This document shows, piece after piece, positions 45,191 through 54,519 of a stretch of DNA of 64,000 bases (positions are counted from its first letter, which is position 1; the number at the start of each line of letters is the position of its first letter). The translations under genes and the position numbers were made by a program. Location of the stretch: positions 682,001 to 746,000 of the forward strand of contig CAVYXG010000005.1 of NCBI GenBank assembly GCA_963772375.1, read 5' to 3'. Below the pieces are notes generated by a model, which ran no database searches, was not told the DNA's origin, and worked only from the letters and a program-made list of their open reading frames with translations. The stretch comes from DATBHM01 sp963772375 (lineage in GTDB: Bacteria; Actinomycetota; UBA4738; JACQTL01).

Positions 45191-45315
45191 GTCCCACACC
45201 TTCCCCGCGTCGGTTGTTCGATCGTTGCAGGTGCAGACGACACGGAGCCGGCCAACTCATCGGTGGCACGGCACCGCCGTCTTCGGTCGGTTCCCTGGTG
45301 TGAGGTGGAGCGAGG

Positions 45316-46452
45316 CTAGCCGGGCTGGTTGCCGGGACGACGGTTGCGGAGTGATGCGCTCGGGCTCTCGATCCGAACGTCCGCGGCGCCGTCCTCCCGG
45401 AGGAACCCGAACAGCGCGGTTCCCTCCGACTCGATCTCCTTCCGCTCGGCGTGGGTCACGTCCCGGAAGGGCTGGACGGCGAGCAGGCCGCGCCCGAGCT
45501 TCCACCGAGCGGTCACGAAGCCGTCCACCAGCACCAGCCCCCAGCCCACCTCGGTCCACTGCCGCACACCCTCGGGCACGATGCGCGACCGGTCGTCGTG
45601 CCCGAGCAGCACGTTGTCGAACTCCGGCAGGAATCGGACCGGGGCGGGCGTGTCCGGATGGGGGAGCGGCGCCCGGGGAACGTCGAACAGCTCACGTCCC
45701 CGCTCGTCGCGGAACGTCCGCAGATGCGGGCGGAGTTCGTCGAACGCGTCCCGCGTGCCGGCCAGCCCCGACCACGTCGCGAAGTCCGCCGGCGTTGCCG
45801 GGCCGAACACCGCCAGGTACCGCCGAACGAGCTCGGTGCGGCCGGTCCCGTCGTCCGGCCGGAGCCGCGGGGCGCCGAGCCAGCGTTCCAGCGTCGTCAC
45901 CGCCGCCCGGCCGGACCGGCCCCACAGGCCACGCGGGGTGGTCTGCACGGTGGGCAGGAGGTACATCGCGTAGCCGAGGTTCAGGGCGTCCCGGTCGGGC
46001 CACCGCTCGGCGACCACTCGGGAGAGGTCCGACCGGGTGCCCGGCCGTTCCTCGAGCCGGGCCCGGAACACGTCGGCCACCTCGCCGAGGTCCACGCCCT
46101 CGGCCGCCTTCCGGAACGCCCGCTGGCCGAAGAACATCCGCTCGACGACGGGCTGGAACATCGGCCGCAGCCCCAGCGCGTCCCGCGCGCTGATGAGGTG
46201 CAGGGTGGCCCGCAGCAGCGTCATCCGGACTGCGCGCCGCGACTCGATGGCGTCCGACACCACCGAGGGGCGGAATCCCTCGAGCCGTGCCCACAACGCC
46301 GCGTACGGGTCGCGGGGAACCTGGGCCTGGAGCGCGACGAGCCGCTCGATCGCCGCCATCGGGGCGATCCGCCGTCGTTCGAGCAGCATCTGCCGGGCGA
46401 GCAGCGCCCGGTTCAGCTCACGAACGGAGAGCGTCCGCTCGGTCCGGCCCAC
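45316..46452 (-). CDS. AlkZ-like winged-helix DNA glycosylase family protein
   Basis: 378 residues. LVALQAQVPRDPYAALWARL has the QxQ (Gln-Ala-Gln) motif typical of AlkZ/HTH_42 interstrand-crosslink glycosylases. The C-terminal region (LGHDDRSRIVPEGVRQW and LVDGFVTARWKL) has the beta-rich part of the family. It probably protects against DNA alkylation or crosslinks. Confidence 0.85.
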   Translation of the reverse strand: MGRTERTLSVRELNRALLARQMLLERRRIAPMAAIERLVALQAQVPRDPYAALWARLEGFRPSVVSDAIESRRAVRMTLLRATLHLISARDALGLRPMFQPVVERMFFGQRAFRKAAEGVDLGEVADVFRARLEERPGTRSDLSRVVAERWPDRDALNLGYAMYLLPTVQTTPRGLWGRSGRAAVTTLERWLGAPRLRPDDGTGRTELVRRYLAVFGPATPADFATWSGLAGTRDAFDELRPHLRTFRDERGRELFDVPRAPLPHPDTPAPVRFLPEFDNVLLGHDDRSRIVPEGVRQWTEVGWGLVLVDGFVTARWKLGRGLLAVQPFRDVTHAERKEIESEGTALFGFLREDGAADVRIESPSASLRNRRPGNQPG

Positions 46453-46456
46453 GACC

Positions 46457-47626
46457 TCAGCAGCCGTGCAGGATCAGGCCGGTCGATCCGATCGGGTGCG
46501 AGGCCTTTCCGACGGCCCACACGTTCGTGCCGGTCACCGCGTCGACCCCGAACAGCCGGTTGTCGCTCGAGCCCGAGTTCGGACTCCCCACGACGCTCCA
46601 GGCGCCGTTGGTGAAGCGCTCGACCAGCGTCCGTCGCGTGAAGCTGCTGTCCTCGTGCTCGCCGACGGCCCAGGCGATCGTCGCGGACACCCCGCTGACG
46701 TCGTTGAAGAAGTTGATCTTGGCGGTGCCGACGTTCGGGCTCGCCACCTCCGTCCACCCGGAGCCCGTGTTCCGCATGGTGAGCGTCTGGATCGCGGCCG
46801 AGCCGTTGCGGCTCCCGGCGGCCCACTCGGCGGTCGCCGAGGGCGCCGAGACGCCGGCCAGGTCCGCGCCGGTCTCGCTGGTCGGCGCCGACGTCCGCGT
46901 CCAGCTCGAACCGTCGAACCGCTCCACCAGCGCGTCGGTGCTCCCGACCACGCCGACGTGGCCGACGGCGATCGCGTTCTTCGCGGAGATCGCCGCCACG
47001 TCGCCCAGGTTGCCGCCGATCGGCAGCGAGGCGCCGTGGACGCTCGACCATTTCGAGCCGTTCCAGTGCTCGATGATCGTCTTGGTTCCCGGCCGGCCGT
47101 TCGAGCCGACGGCCCAGATGTTGCCGGCGGAGACCGCGTCGATGCCGAACAGGAAGTTGTCGGAGCCCGAGATCGGGCTGGGGCTCGCGACGACCGCCCA
47201 CTTCGCGCCGTTCCAGTGTTCGATGAGCGTCTTCAGGTGCCCGCCGCCGGACGGCGCGTAGTACCCGACCGCCCACGCGGCGGTCGGTCCGAGGACGGTC
47301 ACGTCCTCGAGCTCGGTGGTCGTGCCCTTGTCCGGAGCGGGGACGATCTTCCACTTCGACCCGTTGAAGTGCAGCGTGAGTGGCTCTCCGGCCGCGTGGC
47401 TGCTCCCGACCGCCCAGATGTTCCTCGCGGATGCCGCGTCGATCCCGTTCAGCTGGTCGTACTCCGTGGCCGCGGAGTTCGGATGGGCGACGACCTTGAA
47501 CGTGCACCCGCCCGCGAGCGCCGAACCCGCCGGGCCGGGTCCGAGCATCCCCACCAACCAGGCCACCGAAGCGGCGAGGACCGCAGCGCGACCAGGGACA
47601 TTCCATCGACGAGCACGCGTTCGCAT
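46457..47626 (-). CDS. Secreted beta-propeller-like repeat protein
   Basis: 389 residues from MRTRARRWN, with AGGAGG 5 nt upstream. A signal peptide is followed by about seven blades with the pattern NIWAVGSxx...LxxHWNGSKW. The repeats cover nearly the whole protein and a final Cys is near the end. Surface or extracellular location; function unknown. Confidence 0.82.
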   Translation of the reverse strand: MRTRARRWNVPGRAAVLAASVAWLVGMLGPGPAGSALAGGCTFKVVAHPNSAATEYDQLNGIDAASARNIWAVGSSHAAGEPLTLHFNGSKWKIVPAPDKGTTTELEDVTVLGPTAAWAVGYYAPSGGGHLKTLIEHWNGAKWAVVASPSPISGSDNFLFGIDAVSAGNIWAVGSNGRPGTKTIIEHWNGSKWSSVHGASLPIGGNLGDVAAISAKNAIAVGHVGVVGSTDALVERFDGSSWTRTSAPTSETGADLAGVSAPSATAEWAAGSRNGSAAIQTLTMRNTGSGWTEVASPNVGTAKINFFNDVSGVSATIAWAVGEHEDSSFTRRTLVERFTNGAWSVVGSPNSGSSDNRLFGVDAVTGTNVWAVGKASHPIGSTGLILHGC

Positions 47627-47751
47627 GAAGCCTCCTGACGATGAACGGATCGGCATGGATCGAGCGGCCCGACTCTATCGGGCGCCGCGGTGGCCCGGCG
47701 CCGCCGCCACTGCCTCGGCTGGGATCGCCACGCCGAGCTTGCCGCGCTTCG

Positions 47752-48303
47752 TCAGCCCGTCGGAGTCAGCGCGCGGTCGAGTCGTGCCGGGAGGTCGTCG
47801 TGTGAGCTCGACGCAAGCACCTCGCTCCCCGCGAGGAGGTCGCCGAACCAGTCGGCCTCCCGATCCGACGTGCACACGCAGAGCGCCATCGCGGGCCGTC
47901 GCTCCCGGTAGGCGCGCAGCAGTCGCCGAGACGCAGGATCGTCGAGCTCCAACCCGAACACCACCGCGTCCGCCTGCTCGACCAGCGAGCACGCCTTCCC
48001 GTGGAGCATCGGGCACTCGCCGAACGGGAACCGATCGGGGCCGCCGATCGGTCCCGGGCACGTGGCCACGTCGTACCCGGCGGCGCGCAGGTTCGTCTCC
48101 TCGGACCTCGGCCCGGCGCCGTGCGGCTCCACGAGCAACACCCGCCGGCGGCCGGTCCCTTCAGCGGTTCCCCAGGCGGGCGCTTCCGGCGAGGCCCAGG
48201 CGGCTCCGGACCGCCGGCGGGTCGGCAGGAAGGAGAGTCCGCCCACGAAGACCACCACCATGAACACCGCGAGCACCAGGGCAATCCCGACGAGAACTGG
48301 CAT
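47752..48303 (-). CDS. Membrane-anchored hypothetical protein
   Basis: 183 residues. One N-terminal helix (LVGIALVLAVFMVVVFVGGLSFL), a linker, then RRVLLVEPHGAGPRSEETNLRAAGY, which resembles the start of a response-regulator-like fold. Cys residues occur at FGECPMLHGKACSLVE. No phosphorylation site can be assigned. Divergent from 48509. Confidence 0.6.
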   Translation of the reverse strand: MPVLVGIALVLAVFMVVVFVGGLSFLPTRRRSGAAWASPEAPAWGTAEGTGRRRVLLVEPHGAGPRSEETNLRAAGYDVATCPGPIGGPDRFPFGECPMLHGKACSLVEQADAVVFGLELDDPASRRLLRAYRERRPAMALCVCTSDREADWFGDLLAGSEVLASSSHDDLPARLDRALTPTG

Positions 48304-48508
48304 GGCAGATCACCTCGCCCCACGTTCCCCGTTCCGGTCCACCCGGGTCAGGGCCGAACGACTCCACCTCCGCGGGACGGGATGCGCGAACGAACCGATC
48401 CGTCTGCCGAGCAGCAGGGCCCGCGGGGGAGCGGACTTCCGGCCCCTCCGCGACACGCCATCGCGCCGGATGCTGAGCGGTGCACCACCGCGGACCCGGG
48501 AGACGGAC

Positions 48509-49900
48509 ATGACCGAGCGGCTGAGCCAGATGGATGCCACGTTCCTCTACCTCGAGGAACCCGACCTGCACATGCACGTCGGCGGGCTGGCCGTGTTCGA
48601 CCCATCGGGGTCGCCGCGGGGGGCGATCGGGCTCGACCGGCTTCGGGCGATCACGGCCGCGCGCATCGCGTCGGTCCCCCGGTTCCGCCAACGCGTGCTG
48701 TTTCCCCCCTTCGACGTGGCCCGTCCCGTCTGGGCCGAAGACCCCGGGATCGACATCGAGTACCACGTCCGCCGGGTCGCCGTGCCGCGGCCTGGCGGGC
48801 CCCGGCAGCTCGCCGCGCTGACCGCGCAGTTGCACTCGCAGCAGCTCGACCGGACGCGTCCCCTGTGGGAGATGTATCTGGTGGAGGGCCTCGAGGACGG
48901 GCATCAGGCCCTCCTCACGAAGACCCACCACGCGATCCTCGACGGCGCCGGCGGCATGGACGCGGCGGCCTCGCTGCTCGACCTCAGCCCCGAGCCGGCG
49001 AACCCCGTCCCGCAGCCGTGGAACCCGCCGGACCTGCCCTCGCCCCTGCAGCTGTTCGCCGACGGTGTGGCGGGCGGCATGGTCGAACGGACCGGAGCCG
49101 TGGTACGCGGGGCGCGCGACCTCGTCGTGCGCCCGCGTCGCGTCGCCGGGGACCTCCTCGGCGTCGCCGGTGGGGCGGCATCGTTCCTCGCGCGGGGGCT
49201 CCCGCCCACGACGCCGCTCGACGGGCGGGTCGGACCGACGCGGCGGTTCGCGACGACCGAGATCCCGCTCGAGGACGCCAAGGCCGTGAAGCGGGCGCTG
49301 GGCGGCACGGTCAACGACGTGATCCTGAGCGTGGTGGCGGGAGCCGTGTCGCGGCTGCTGGAGGGGCGTGGCGAGTCCGGCGGAGGCCGCTACCGAACGA
49401 TGATGCCGATCTCGCTCCGCACCGGCTCGCAGCCCGGGGGGACGGGGAACCGCGTCACGACCGTCTACCCGGATCTCCCCGTCGGCCCGATGTCCGCGAA
49501 GCACCGGTTCCGCCTGGTCCGCGAGGAGACCTGCAGGATGAAGGCCTCGTCGCAGGGGATGGCGGCCACGGCCCTGGTGCAGGGGTCGATGTGGGTCCCC
49601 CCTGCGGTGCACCGCGCGGCCGCGCGGTTCGGCAACCGCCACGTGCCCATCTTCAACATCGTCGTGTCGAACATCCCCGGCCCGCAGGTCCCGATCTACC
49701 TCGACGGCATGCCGCTCGTCGCCTACTACCCGCTGATGCCGCTCGGAGCCACCTCCGGCCTGTCGGTCGGGATCGTCACGCTCGTGGGGGTGATGGGGTT
49801 CGGCTTCAGCGCCGACTGGGACCTGCTCCCCGACCTCGAGGCGCTCGCGCTCGGCGTCGACGAGGAGTTCCGGGCGCTGCAGAAGGCCGCCGAGAGGTAG
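48509..49900 (+). CDS. Wax ester synthase / diacylglycerol acyltransferase
   Basis: 463 residues. MTERLSQMDATFLYLEEPDLHMHVGGL starts the WS/DGAT family. KTHHAILDGAGG holds the catalytic HHxxxDG (about residue 140). VSNIPGPQVPIYLDG and PLMPLGATSGLSVGIVTL are the C-terminal motifs. It makes triacylglycerol or wax esters, storage lipids frequent in Actinomycetota. Confidence 0.94.
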   Translation: MTERLSQMDATFLYLEEPDLHMHVGGLAVFDPSGSPRGAIGLDRLRAITAARIASVPRFRQRVLFPPFDVARPVWAEDPGIDIEYHVRRVAVPRPGGPRQLAALTAQLHSQQLDRTRPLWEMYLVEGLEDGHQALLTKTHHAILDGAGGMDAAASLLDLSPEPANPVPQPWNPPDLPSPLQLFADGVAGGMVERTGAVVRGARDLVVRPRRVAGDLLGVAGGAASFLARGLPPTTPLDGRVGPTRRFATTEIPLEDAKAVKRALGGTVNDVILSVVAGAVSRLLEGRGESGGGRYRTMMPISLRTGSQPGGTGNRVTTVYPDLPVGPMSAKHRFRLVREETCRMKASSQGMAATALVQGSMWVPPAVHRAAARFGNRHVPIFNIVVSNIPGPQVPIYLDGMPLVAYYPLMPLGATSGLSVGIVTLVGVMGFGFSADWDLLPDLEALALGVDEEFRALQKAAER

Positions 49901-50028
49901 GCCCTGCGGACCGAGCGGGGGCGGCGCGGCGTTCGGTCGCGATGTGTCCCGGGCGGGGCGGGACCTCCGGCTCCGGCGCGACACGCCGATCGGCCATACG
50001 GTCGGGGCAACGGAAGGGGAGGTGCGCG

Positions 50029-50520
50029 ATGTCGCAGGTGACGGAGCTGTTGGACCGGCGTCACGTCGGATACGCGCCGTTGCACCATCGGCCGGTGTGG
50101 ACGGGGCTCGGCGAAGCGGTCGCGCTCGACATGCCTGCCGAGGAGGTGGCGAAGACCGTGGTGCTCGACACGCCGCGGGGGCACGTCGTGGCGGTCGTCC
50201 CGGCGTCCCGGCGGGTGAGTCTGCGGTTCGTGCGGCGGGCCCTGGGCCAGCGGGACGTGTCGATCGCGAGCGAGGCCGAGGTCGTCCGGGACTTCCCGGA
50301 GTTCGAGCTCGGCGCGCTGCCTCCGCTCTCGGAGCTGCTCGACGCACCGGTGTTCGTCGACACGCACCTTGCCGGGCGGCGGTGGGTCGTGTTCGCCGCG
50401 GGAAGCCGCGAGGAATCGGTCCGGGTCCGGGTGGACGATCTGATCGAGCTGGACTCCGCCACCGTGGCGCCGCTCACCCATCAGCGTCCCGACGCGGAGG
50501 ACCGGGAGCGGCTGCACTGA
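50029..50520 (+). CDS. YbaK/aminoacyl-tRNA deacylase-domain protein
   Basis: 163 residues after GGAAGGGGAGG. DMPAEEVAKTVVLDTPRGHVVAVVPASRRV and GALPPLSELLDAPVFVD match the YbaK/ProX fold, with the Lys and Pro/Leu-rich lid. It would hydrolyse mischarged tRNA or related substrates. The Arg/Asp details are not diagnostic of substrate. Confidence 0.85.
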   Translation: MSQVTELLDRRHVGYAPLHHRPVWTGLGEAVALDMPAEEVAKTVVLDTPRGHVVAVVPASRRVSLRFVRRALGQRDVSIASEAEVVRDFPEFELGALPPLSELLDAPVFVDTHLAGRRWVVFAAGSREESVRVRVDDLIELDSATVAPLTHQRPDAEDRERLH

Positions 50521-50541
50521 GGCCGGCACCCACGGGTGCGG

Positions 50542-51825
50542 TCAGGGCCGCCGGGTCGGGTCGGTCGCGGCCTCGGCCAGCGGGACGGTGTCCGGTGCGG
50601 CTCCGCGCTTGGTCTCGGGGACGGGCAGCAGGAACAGGGCCGACAGGAACGTCGGCAGCGCCGAGACGACGAACGCCGCCCGGAACCCCGAGAGCTGCGC
50701 CGCCAGCCCCGCCGTCGCCGGCCCGAGCACGTAGCCGAGATCCCCACAGAACCGGTACGCGGCCACCGCGACCGCCGAGCGTTCCTCCGGGGTGACGTCG
50801 GCCAGCATGGCCGGAGGGCTCACGCCGGCGACCCCCGACGCGATGCCGCCCAGTCCGAGCAGCACCGTGAAGGCGACCGCACCCCCCGCGAAGCCCAGCG
50901 CCCCGATGGCGAACGCGAGCCCGAGCAGCCCCCAGACGAGCAGCCACTTGCGCCCGTACCGATCCGACGCGACGCCCGCGGGATACAGCGCGACGAGCTC
51001 GGTGAGCACGAACGCCGTGAGCGCGACGCTGATCCCGAGGGTGCCGAGGCCGAGGCTCCGCTGCGCGAACAGGGGCGCGATGGTGCTGAGCCCCCCCGCC
51101 ACCAGCCAGAACAGGCCGAGGTTGATGAACAGCACCGCACGGAACGCCGGCAACCGCAGCATCCGGCGCAGCTGGTGCCGCGCCGGGCGGGGTTCGGTCC
51201 CTCGTTCGCCCTCCGGCTGGGGCTCGCGGACGGGGTCGGTCGTGTACCGGAAGAACACCCACCCCGAGACCAGGCACATGCCCGCGTAGACCCACAGCGG
51301 GACCGCCAGCCCGAGCCTCGCGAGCGCCCCGCCGATCGGCGCACCGGCGATCCAGCTGACGCTGAGGCTCCCCCAGAACACGCTCAGCGTCCGGGCCATG
51401 CGGTCGTTCGGGACCACCTTGAGCAGGTAGCTGTACAGCGCCGTGAACAGCAGCGCCGACCCCGCTCCCGCGACCGCCCAGGCGACGACGGCCAACCCGA
51501 ACGACGGCGATGCGGCCGTCAGCCCCGCCGCGACACCGGTCACCGCGACGCCGGTGGATGCCGATCGCCGCTCGCCGAGGCGTGTCACGAGCGGGCCCGA
51601 GACGACGTCCAGCACCAGACGGCTGAACGCGAAGGCCGAGACGAACAGCGCCACGGCTCCGTATCCCACGTGGAACGACCTTGCGTAGAGCGGCAGCACG
51701 GGGGCGACCATTCCGTAGCCGAGCATCGCCACGAACGCCCCGATCATGGCGTGCCGGACGGGCGCGTCGGCCAGGATCGACCGCAGGGTGACCCGAGGCG
51801 CGCCCCCGAGCTCGGGAGCGTTCAG
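50542..51825 (-). CDS. MFS transporter
   Basis: About 425 residues with 12 membrane helices. MLGYGMVAPVLPLYARSFH and GPLVTRLGERRSA carry the N-half motif A-like loop; AGVASDRYGRKWLLVWGL is the second. Drug:H+ exporter-like. No ATG, GTG or TTG precedes the first helix in frame; CTG at 51825 overlapping the reductase stop, or CTG at 51786, is the likely start. The exact start is uncertain. Confidence 0.85.
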   Translation of the reverse strand: MNAPELGGAPRVTLRSILADAPVRHAMIGAFVAMLGYGMVAPVLPLYARSFHVGYGAVALFVSAFAFSRLVLDVVSGPLVTRLGERRSASTGVAVTGVAAGLTAASPSFGLAVVAWAVAGAGSALLFTALYSYLLKVVPNDRMARTLSVFWGSLSVSWIAGAPIGGALARLGLAVPLWVYAGMCLVSGWVFFRYTTDPVREPQPEGERGTEPRPARHQLRRMLRLPAFRAVLFINLGLFWLVAGGLSTIAPLFAQRSLGLGTLGISVALTAFVLTELVALYPAGVASDRYGRKWLLVWGLLGLAFAIGALGFAGGAVAFTVLLGLGGIASGVAGVSPPAMLADVTPEERSAVAVAAYRFCGDLGYVLGPATAGLAAQLSGFRAAFVVSALPTFLSALFLLPVPETKRGAAPDTVPLAEAATDPTRRP

Positions 51826-52382
51826 CTCTGGGGTTCCTCGAGCTCGTAGGACAGCCAGAGCACGCCGTTGCCGAGCGTCCTCGACTCGACGAGGCGAAGG
51901 CCGACGCTCTCGTCCGCGCTCTCGAACAGCCGCTTGCCCCTGCCAACCACGATCGGGCTCACGAGCAGGTTGAGCCGGTCGAGCAGGCCCTCGCGCAGCA
52001 GCGAGTGCACCAGCGTGATGCCGCCGCTCACCGCGATGTCCCTGCCCTCGCTCGCCTTGAGGGCAGTGATCTGCTCCCGGAAGTCGCCCTTCAGCAGGGT
52101 CGCCCCCCACGACTCGTCCACCGATTGGAGCGTCGTCGACACGACGAACTTCGGCACGCTGTTGATGAAGCCCGCGAATTGGTCGTCCTCCGCCGTCATG
52201 CCGGGCCAGTACGGCTGCCACTCCTGGTAGGTCACCCGGCCGAGCAGCATGGCGTCCGACTCGGCCATGGCGCCGCCGATCAGTGCCCCGACCTCCTCGT
52301 TGAAGTACGGCATCGACCACTGGTCCGGCCGCTCCAGCACGCCGTCCAGCGTCATGAACTCGCCCGCCACGATCCTTCGCAT
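51822..52382 (-). CDS. RibD C-terminal/dihydrofolate-reductase-like protein
   Basis: 186 residues. GEFMTLDGVLERPDQWSMPY, MLLGRVTYQEW, DIAVSGGITLVHSLLREGLLD and SPIVVGRGKRLF are the family motifs. Second member in the window (see 44588). It is co-oriented with an MFS gene downstream. Confidence 0.9.
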   Translation of the reverse strand: MRRIVAGEFMTLDGVLERPDQWSMPYFNEEVGALIGGAMAESDAMLLGRVTYQEWQPYWPGMTAEDDQFAGFINSVPKFVVSTTLQSVDESWGATLLKGDFREQITALKASEGRDIAVSGGITLVHSLLREGLLDRLNLLVSPIVVGRGKRLFESADESVGLRLVESRTLGNGVLWLSYELEEPQS

Positions 52383-52420
52383 CCCGCTCGCCTCCTCGTC
52401 GCGACCGTGTCGAAGACAGA

Positions 52421-52861
52421 TCAGCCCTCGCGCAGCTCGGCCAGGGTCTTCTCCAGCCGCCGCGAGCGCGTCTCCTCGGTCTTCGCCCCGGCGATGGAGT
52501 CGGCGTACGCCTTCCTCCGGCTGTACGAGAGCGACTCGAACCGCTTCGCCGCGGCCGAGTCCGCCCGGAGCGCCGCCGCCAGCTCGTCCGGAACGGTCAC
52601 CTCGCGCGGCGCGGTGTCCAGCTCGATCCCGACGTCGAGCGTATCGCCCGCGGCAACGCCCGCGGCATCGCGGACCTCGCCGCTCACCGGAATCATGGGC
52701 ACGCCGTCCACCGACCCCAGGGTGGTCCGGTAGGAGTACGCGTTCAGCGTGACCGTGACGGCCGCCCGTTTCCCGCCACCAAGCTCCTCGACCACGTCGG
52801 CCGGGACCTCGATCCCGGTCGCCGTCTTGCCGTTCAGCTGCACCATCCCCCTGAACCTCAT
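52421..52861 (-). CDS. DUF1905/YdeI-like bipartite protein
   Basis: 146 residues. The N-terminal ~85 residues match DUF1905 (TGIEVPADVVEELGGGKRAAV, IPVSGEVRDAAGVAAGD). The tail VTVPDELAAALRADSAAAKRFESLSYSRRKAYADSI is the YdeI/OmpD-like helical domain. Role unknown; stress-related by family annotation. Confidence 0.85.
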   Translation of the reverse strand: MRFRGMVQLNGKTATGIEVPADVVEELGGGKRAAVTVTLNAYSYRTTLGSVDGVPMIPVSGEVRDAAGVAAGDTLDVGIELDTAPREVTVPDELAAALRADSAAAKRFESLSYSRRKAYADSIAGAKTEETRSRRLEKTLAELREG

Positions 52862-52923
52862 CTCGCCTCCTCCGGCAGCCCGATGGACCATGCGTGGTAC
52901 CCGACCGGATCGTCGGCGCGAAC

Positions 52924-53028
52924 TCATCGGTCGCGGACGGGCTCCTCCAGGCGGATCAGTTCGATTCCGGGAACGTCGTCGGAGTCGCCCCGACCCCTCG
53001 ACGGGAACCTGCGCCTCGGGTCCGACAC
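52924..53028 (-). CDS. Possible 34-residue small protein
   Basis: A short frame from GTG ending DDVPGIELIRLEEPVRDR in the 208-bp gap between 52861 and 53070. There is no ribosome binding site and the start region is Arg-rich. It may be the end of a lost gene. Weak support. Confidence 0.2.
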   Translation of the reverse strand: MSDPRRRFPSRGRGDSDDVPGIELIRLEEPVRDR

Positions 53029-53069
53029 GTCGGTTGCCGCGATGAGTTCCCGCTGGTCGGACGGTCTCT

Positions 53070-53390
53070 ATGGGCATGGGGCCACCTCGACCACCGCCGC
53101 CCGCGGGCTTCGTCGTGGTGATCATCGAGGGCCCGATCGCCCCGGACGGCATCCAGCCGCTCTGCGATCGGGTTCGTTCGGTGCTCGGAGCGCGCCCCCG
53201 TGCCCGAGTGATCTGCGACGTGGGGGCCATCGGCGACCCCGACGCGGTCACCGTCGAGGCGCTCGCCCGCATGCAGCTCACCGCGACGCGGCTGGGGAGC
53301 GCGATCGTCCTTCGTGACCCGTGCGCCGACCTGGCCAGGCTGCTCGATCTCTGCGGGATGGCCGCCGTCGTGCCGCTGGAGCCCTGCTAG
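53070..53390 (+). CDS. STAS-domain protein
   Basis: 106 residues. FVVVIIEGPIAPDGIQPLC, VICDVGAIGDPDAVTVEALARM and ADLARLLDLCGMAAVVPL match STAS/anti-sigma-factor antagonist proteins. The usual phosphorylatable Ser is replaced by the DPDA region, so it may not be regulated by a kinase. It converges with the sigma factor at 53387, overlapping by 4 bp. Confidence 0.75.
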   Translation: MGMGPPRPPPPAGFVVVIIEGPIAPDGIQPLCDRVRSVLGARPRARVICDVGAIGDPDAVTVEALARMQLTATRLGSAIVLRDPCADLARLLDLCGMAAVVPLEPC

Positions 53391-54421
53391 CCCTCGAACC
53401 GCATCGGCAGCCCGAACAGCGGGAACAGCCGCTCGGTGTCGAGGAAGAACGTGATCCCCGAGATGCGGTCGCCGTCGAACTCCAGCACCTGCACGGACCA
53501 CGGGGAGTGGCCGCCGTTCTCCGGGTCCGGCTTGTACTGGCCGAACGCCGGCTGCCCGTTCGCCGAGATCGGGACGAGGCGCGAGTCCTTGCATCCGTAG
53601 CCCGTCCCCATGCACCAGTCGACGATGTCCCGGTGGGTCTGGAGCCACAGCGCGTACGGCGGCATGTTCCACCGTGCGTCCTCGCGCAGGAGCGCGGTCA
53701 GGGCGCCCATGTCGTAGGACTCGAACGCCCGGACGTACTTCGCCAGCAGCTCGCGGCGGTCGGGGTCGAGCGAATCGGCGTCGTCGTCCTCCACGTCGCT
53801 GGCCGCGAGCGTCGCCCGGGCCCGCTGGAGCGCGCTGTTCACCGACTGCACGGTGGTCTCGAGCAGCTCGGCGACCTCCGAGGCCTTCCACCGGAGCACC
53901 TCGCGAAGGATGAGGACGGCCCGCTGCTTCGGCGGCAGGTGTTGGAGCGCCGCGACGAACGCCAGACGGATCGACTCGCGCTGCTCGGCCACGTCGGCCG
54001 GGTCGCCGGCATCCGCGTCCTCGCCCGCCGCCACCGGCGTCAGCACGTGTGCGTCGGGGACGGGTTCGAGCCAGGTGACCTCCGGCAGGGGCTCGCCCAG
54101 CGGCCCCGCGGCGGTCCCCGCGCCGCCGAGGTCCATCGGCCGGGCCCGCCGCTCCCGACCGGAGAGCATGTCGAGGCACACGTTGGTCGCGATCCGGTAC
54201 AGCCACGAGCGCAGCGAGGACCGTTCCTCGAACGAACCGAACGCCTGCCACGCCCGGAGCAGGGTCTCCTGCACCGCGTCCTCGGCCTCGAACGGCGATC
54301 CGAGCATCCGGTAGCAGTACGCGGTGAGCTCGACTCGGTGCTGCTCGAGCCGGGCCATCACCTCGTCGTCGGCCCGCGTCGGGCGTCCGGCTCGGGAGCG
54401 GAGTTCGGTTTCGGACACGTT
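53387..54421 (-). CDS. ECF sigma factor with SnoaL-like C-terminal domain (SigG-like)
   Basis: 344 residues. GTG at 54421 is preferred because GAAGG lies about 9 nt upstream; a longer in-frame start at 54472 exists. Region 2: AYCYRMLGSPFEAEDAVQETLLRAW. Region 4: LPPKQRAVLILREVLRWKASEVAELL. The C-terminal ~130 residues form a SnoaL-like fold (GGHSPWSVQVLEFDGDRISGITFFLD). It lies divergent from the intron-split cyclase gene with an ~87-bp gap. Confidence 0.88.
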   Translation of the reverse strand, partial: NVSETELRSRAGRPTRADDEVMARLEQHRVELTAYCYRMLGSPFEAEDAVQETLLRAWQAFGSFEERSSLRSWLYRIATNVCLDMLSGRERRARPMDLGGAGTAAGPLGEPLPEVTWLEPVPDAHVLTPVAAGEDADAGDPADVAEQRESIRLAFVAALQHLPPKQRAVLILREVLRWKASEVAELLETTVQSVNSALQRARATLAASDVEDDDADSLDPDRRELLAKYVRAFESYDMGALTALLREDARWNMPPYALWLQTHRDIVDWCMGTGYGCKDSRLVPISANGQPAFGQYKPDPENGGHSPWSVQVLEFDGDRISGITFFLDTERLFPLFGLPMRFEG

Positions 54422-54519
54422 CGTCAGCCTTCGTGACGGTCGGTCACGACAGTATGGACCCGACGGGCGCAACCAGTCACACCGCCCTCACGGGCCGACC
54501 CGGAACATATGATCGCCCC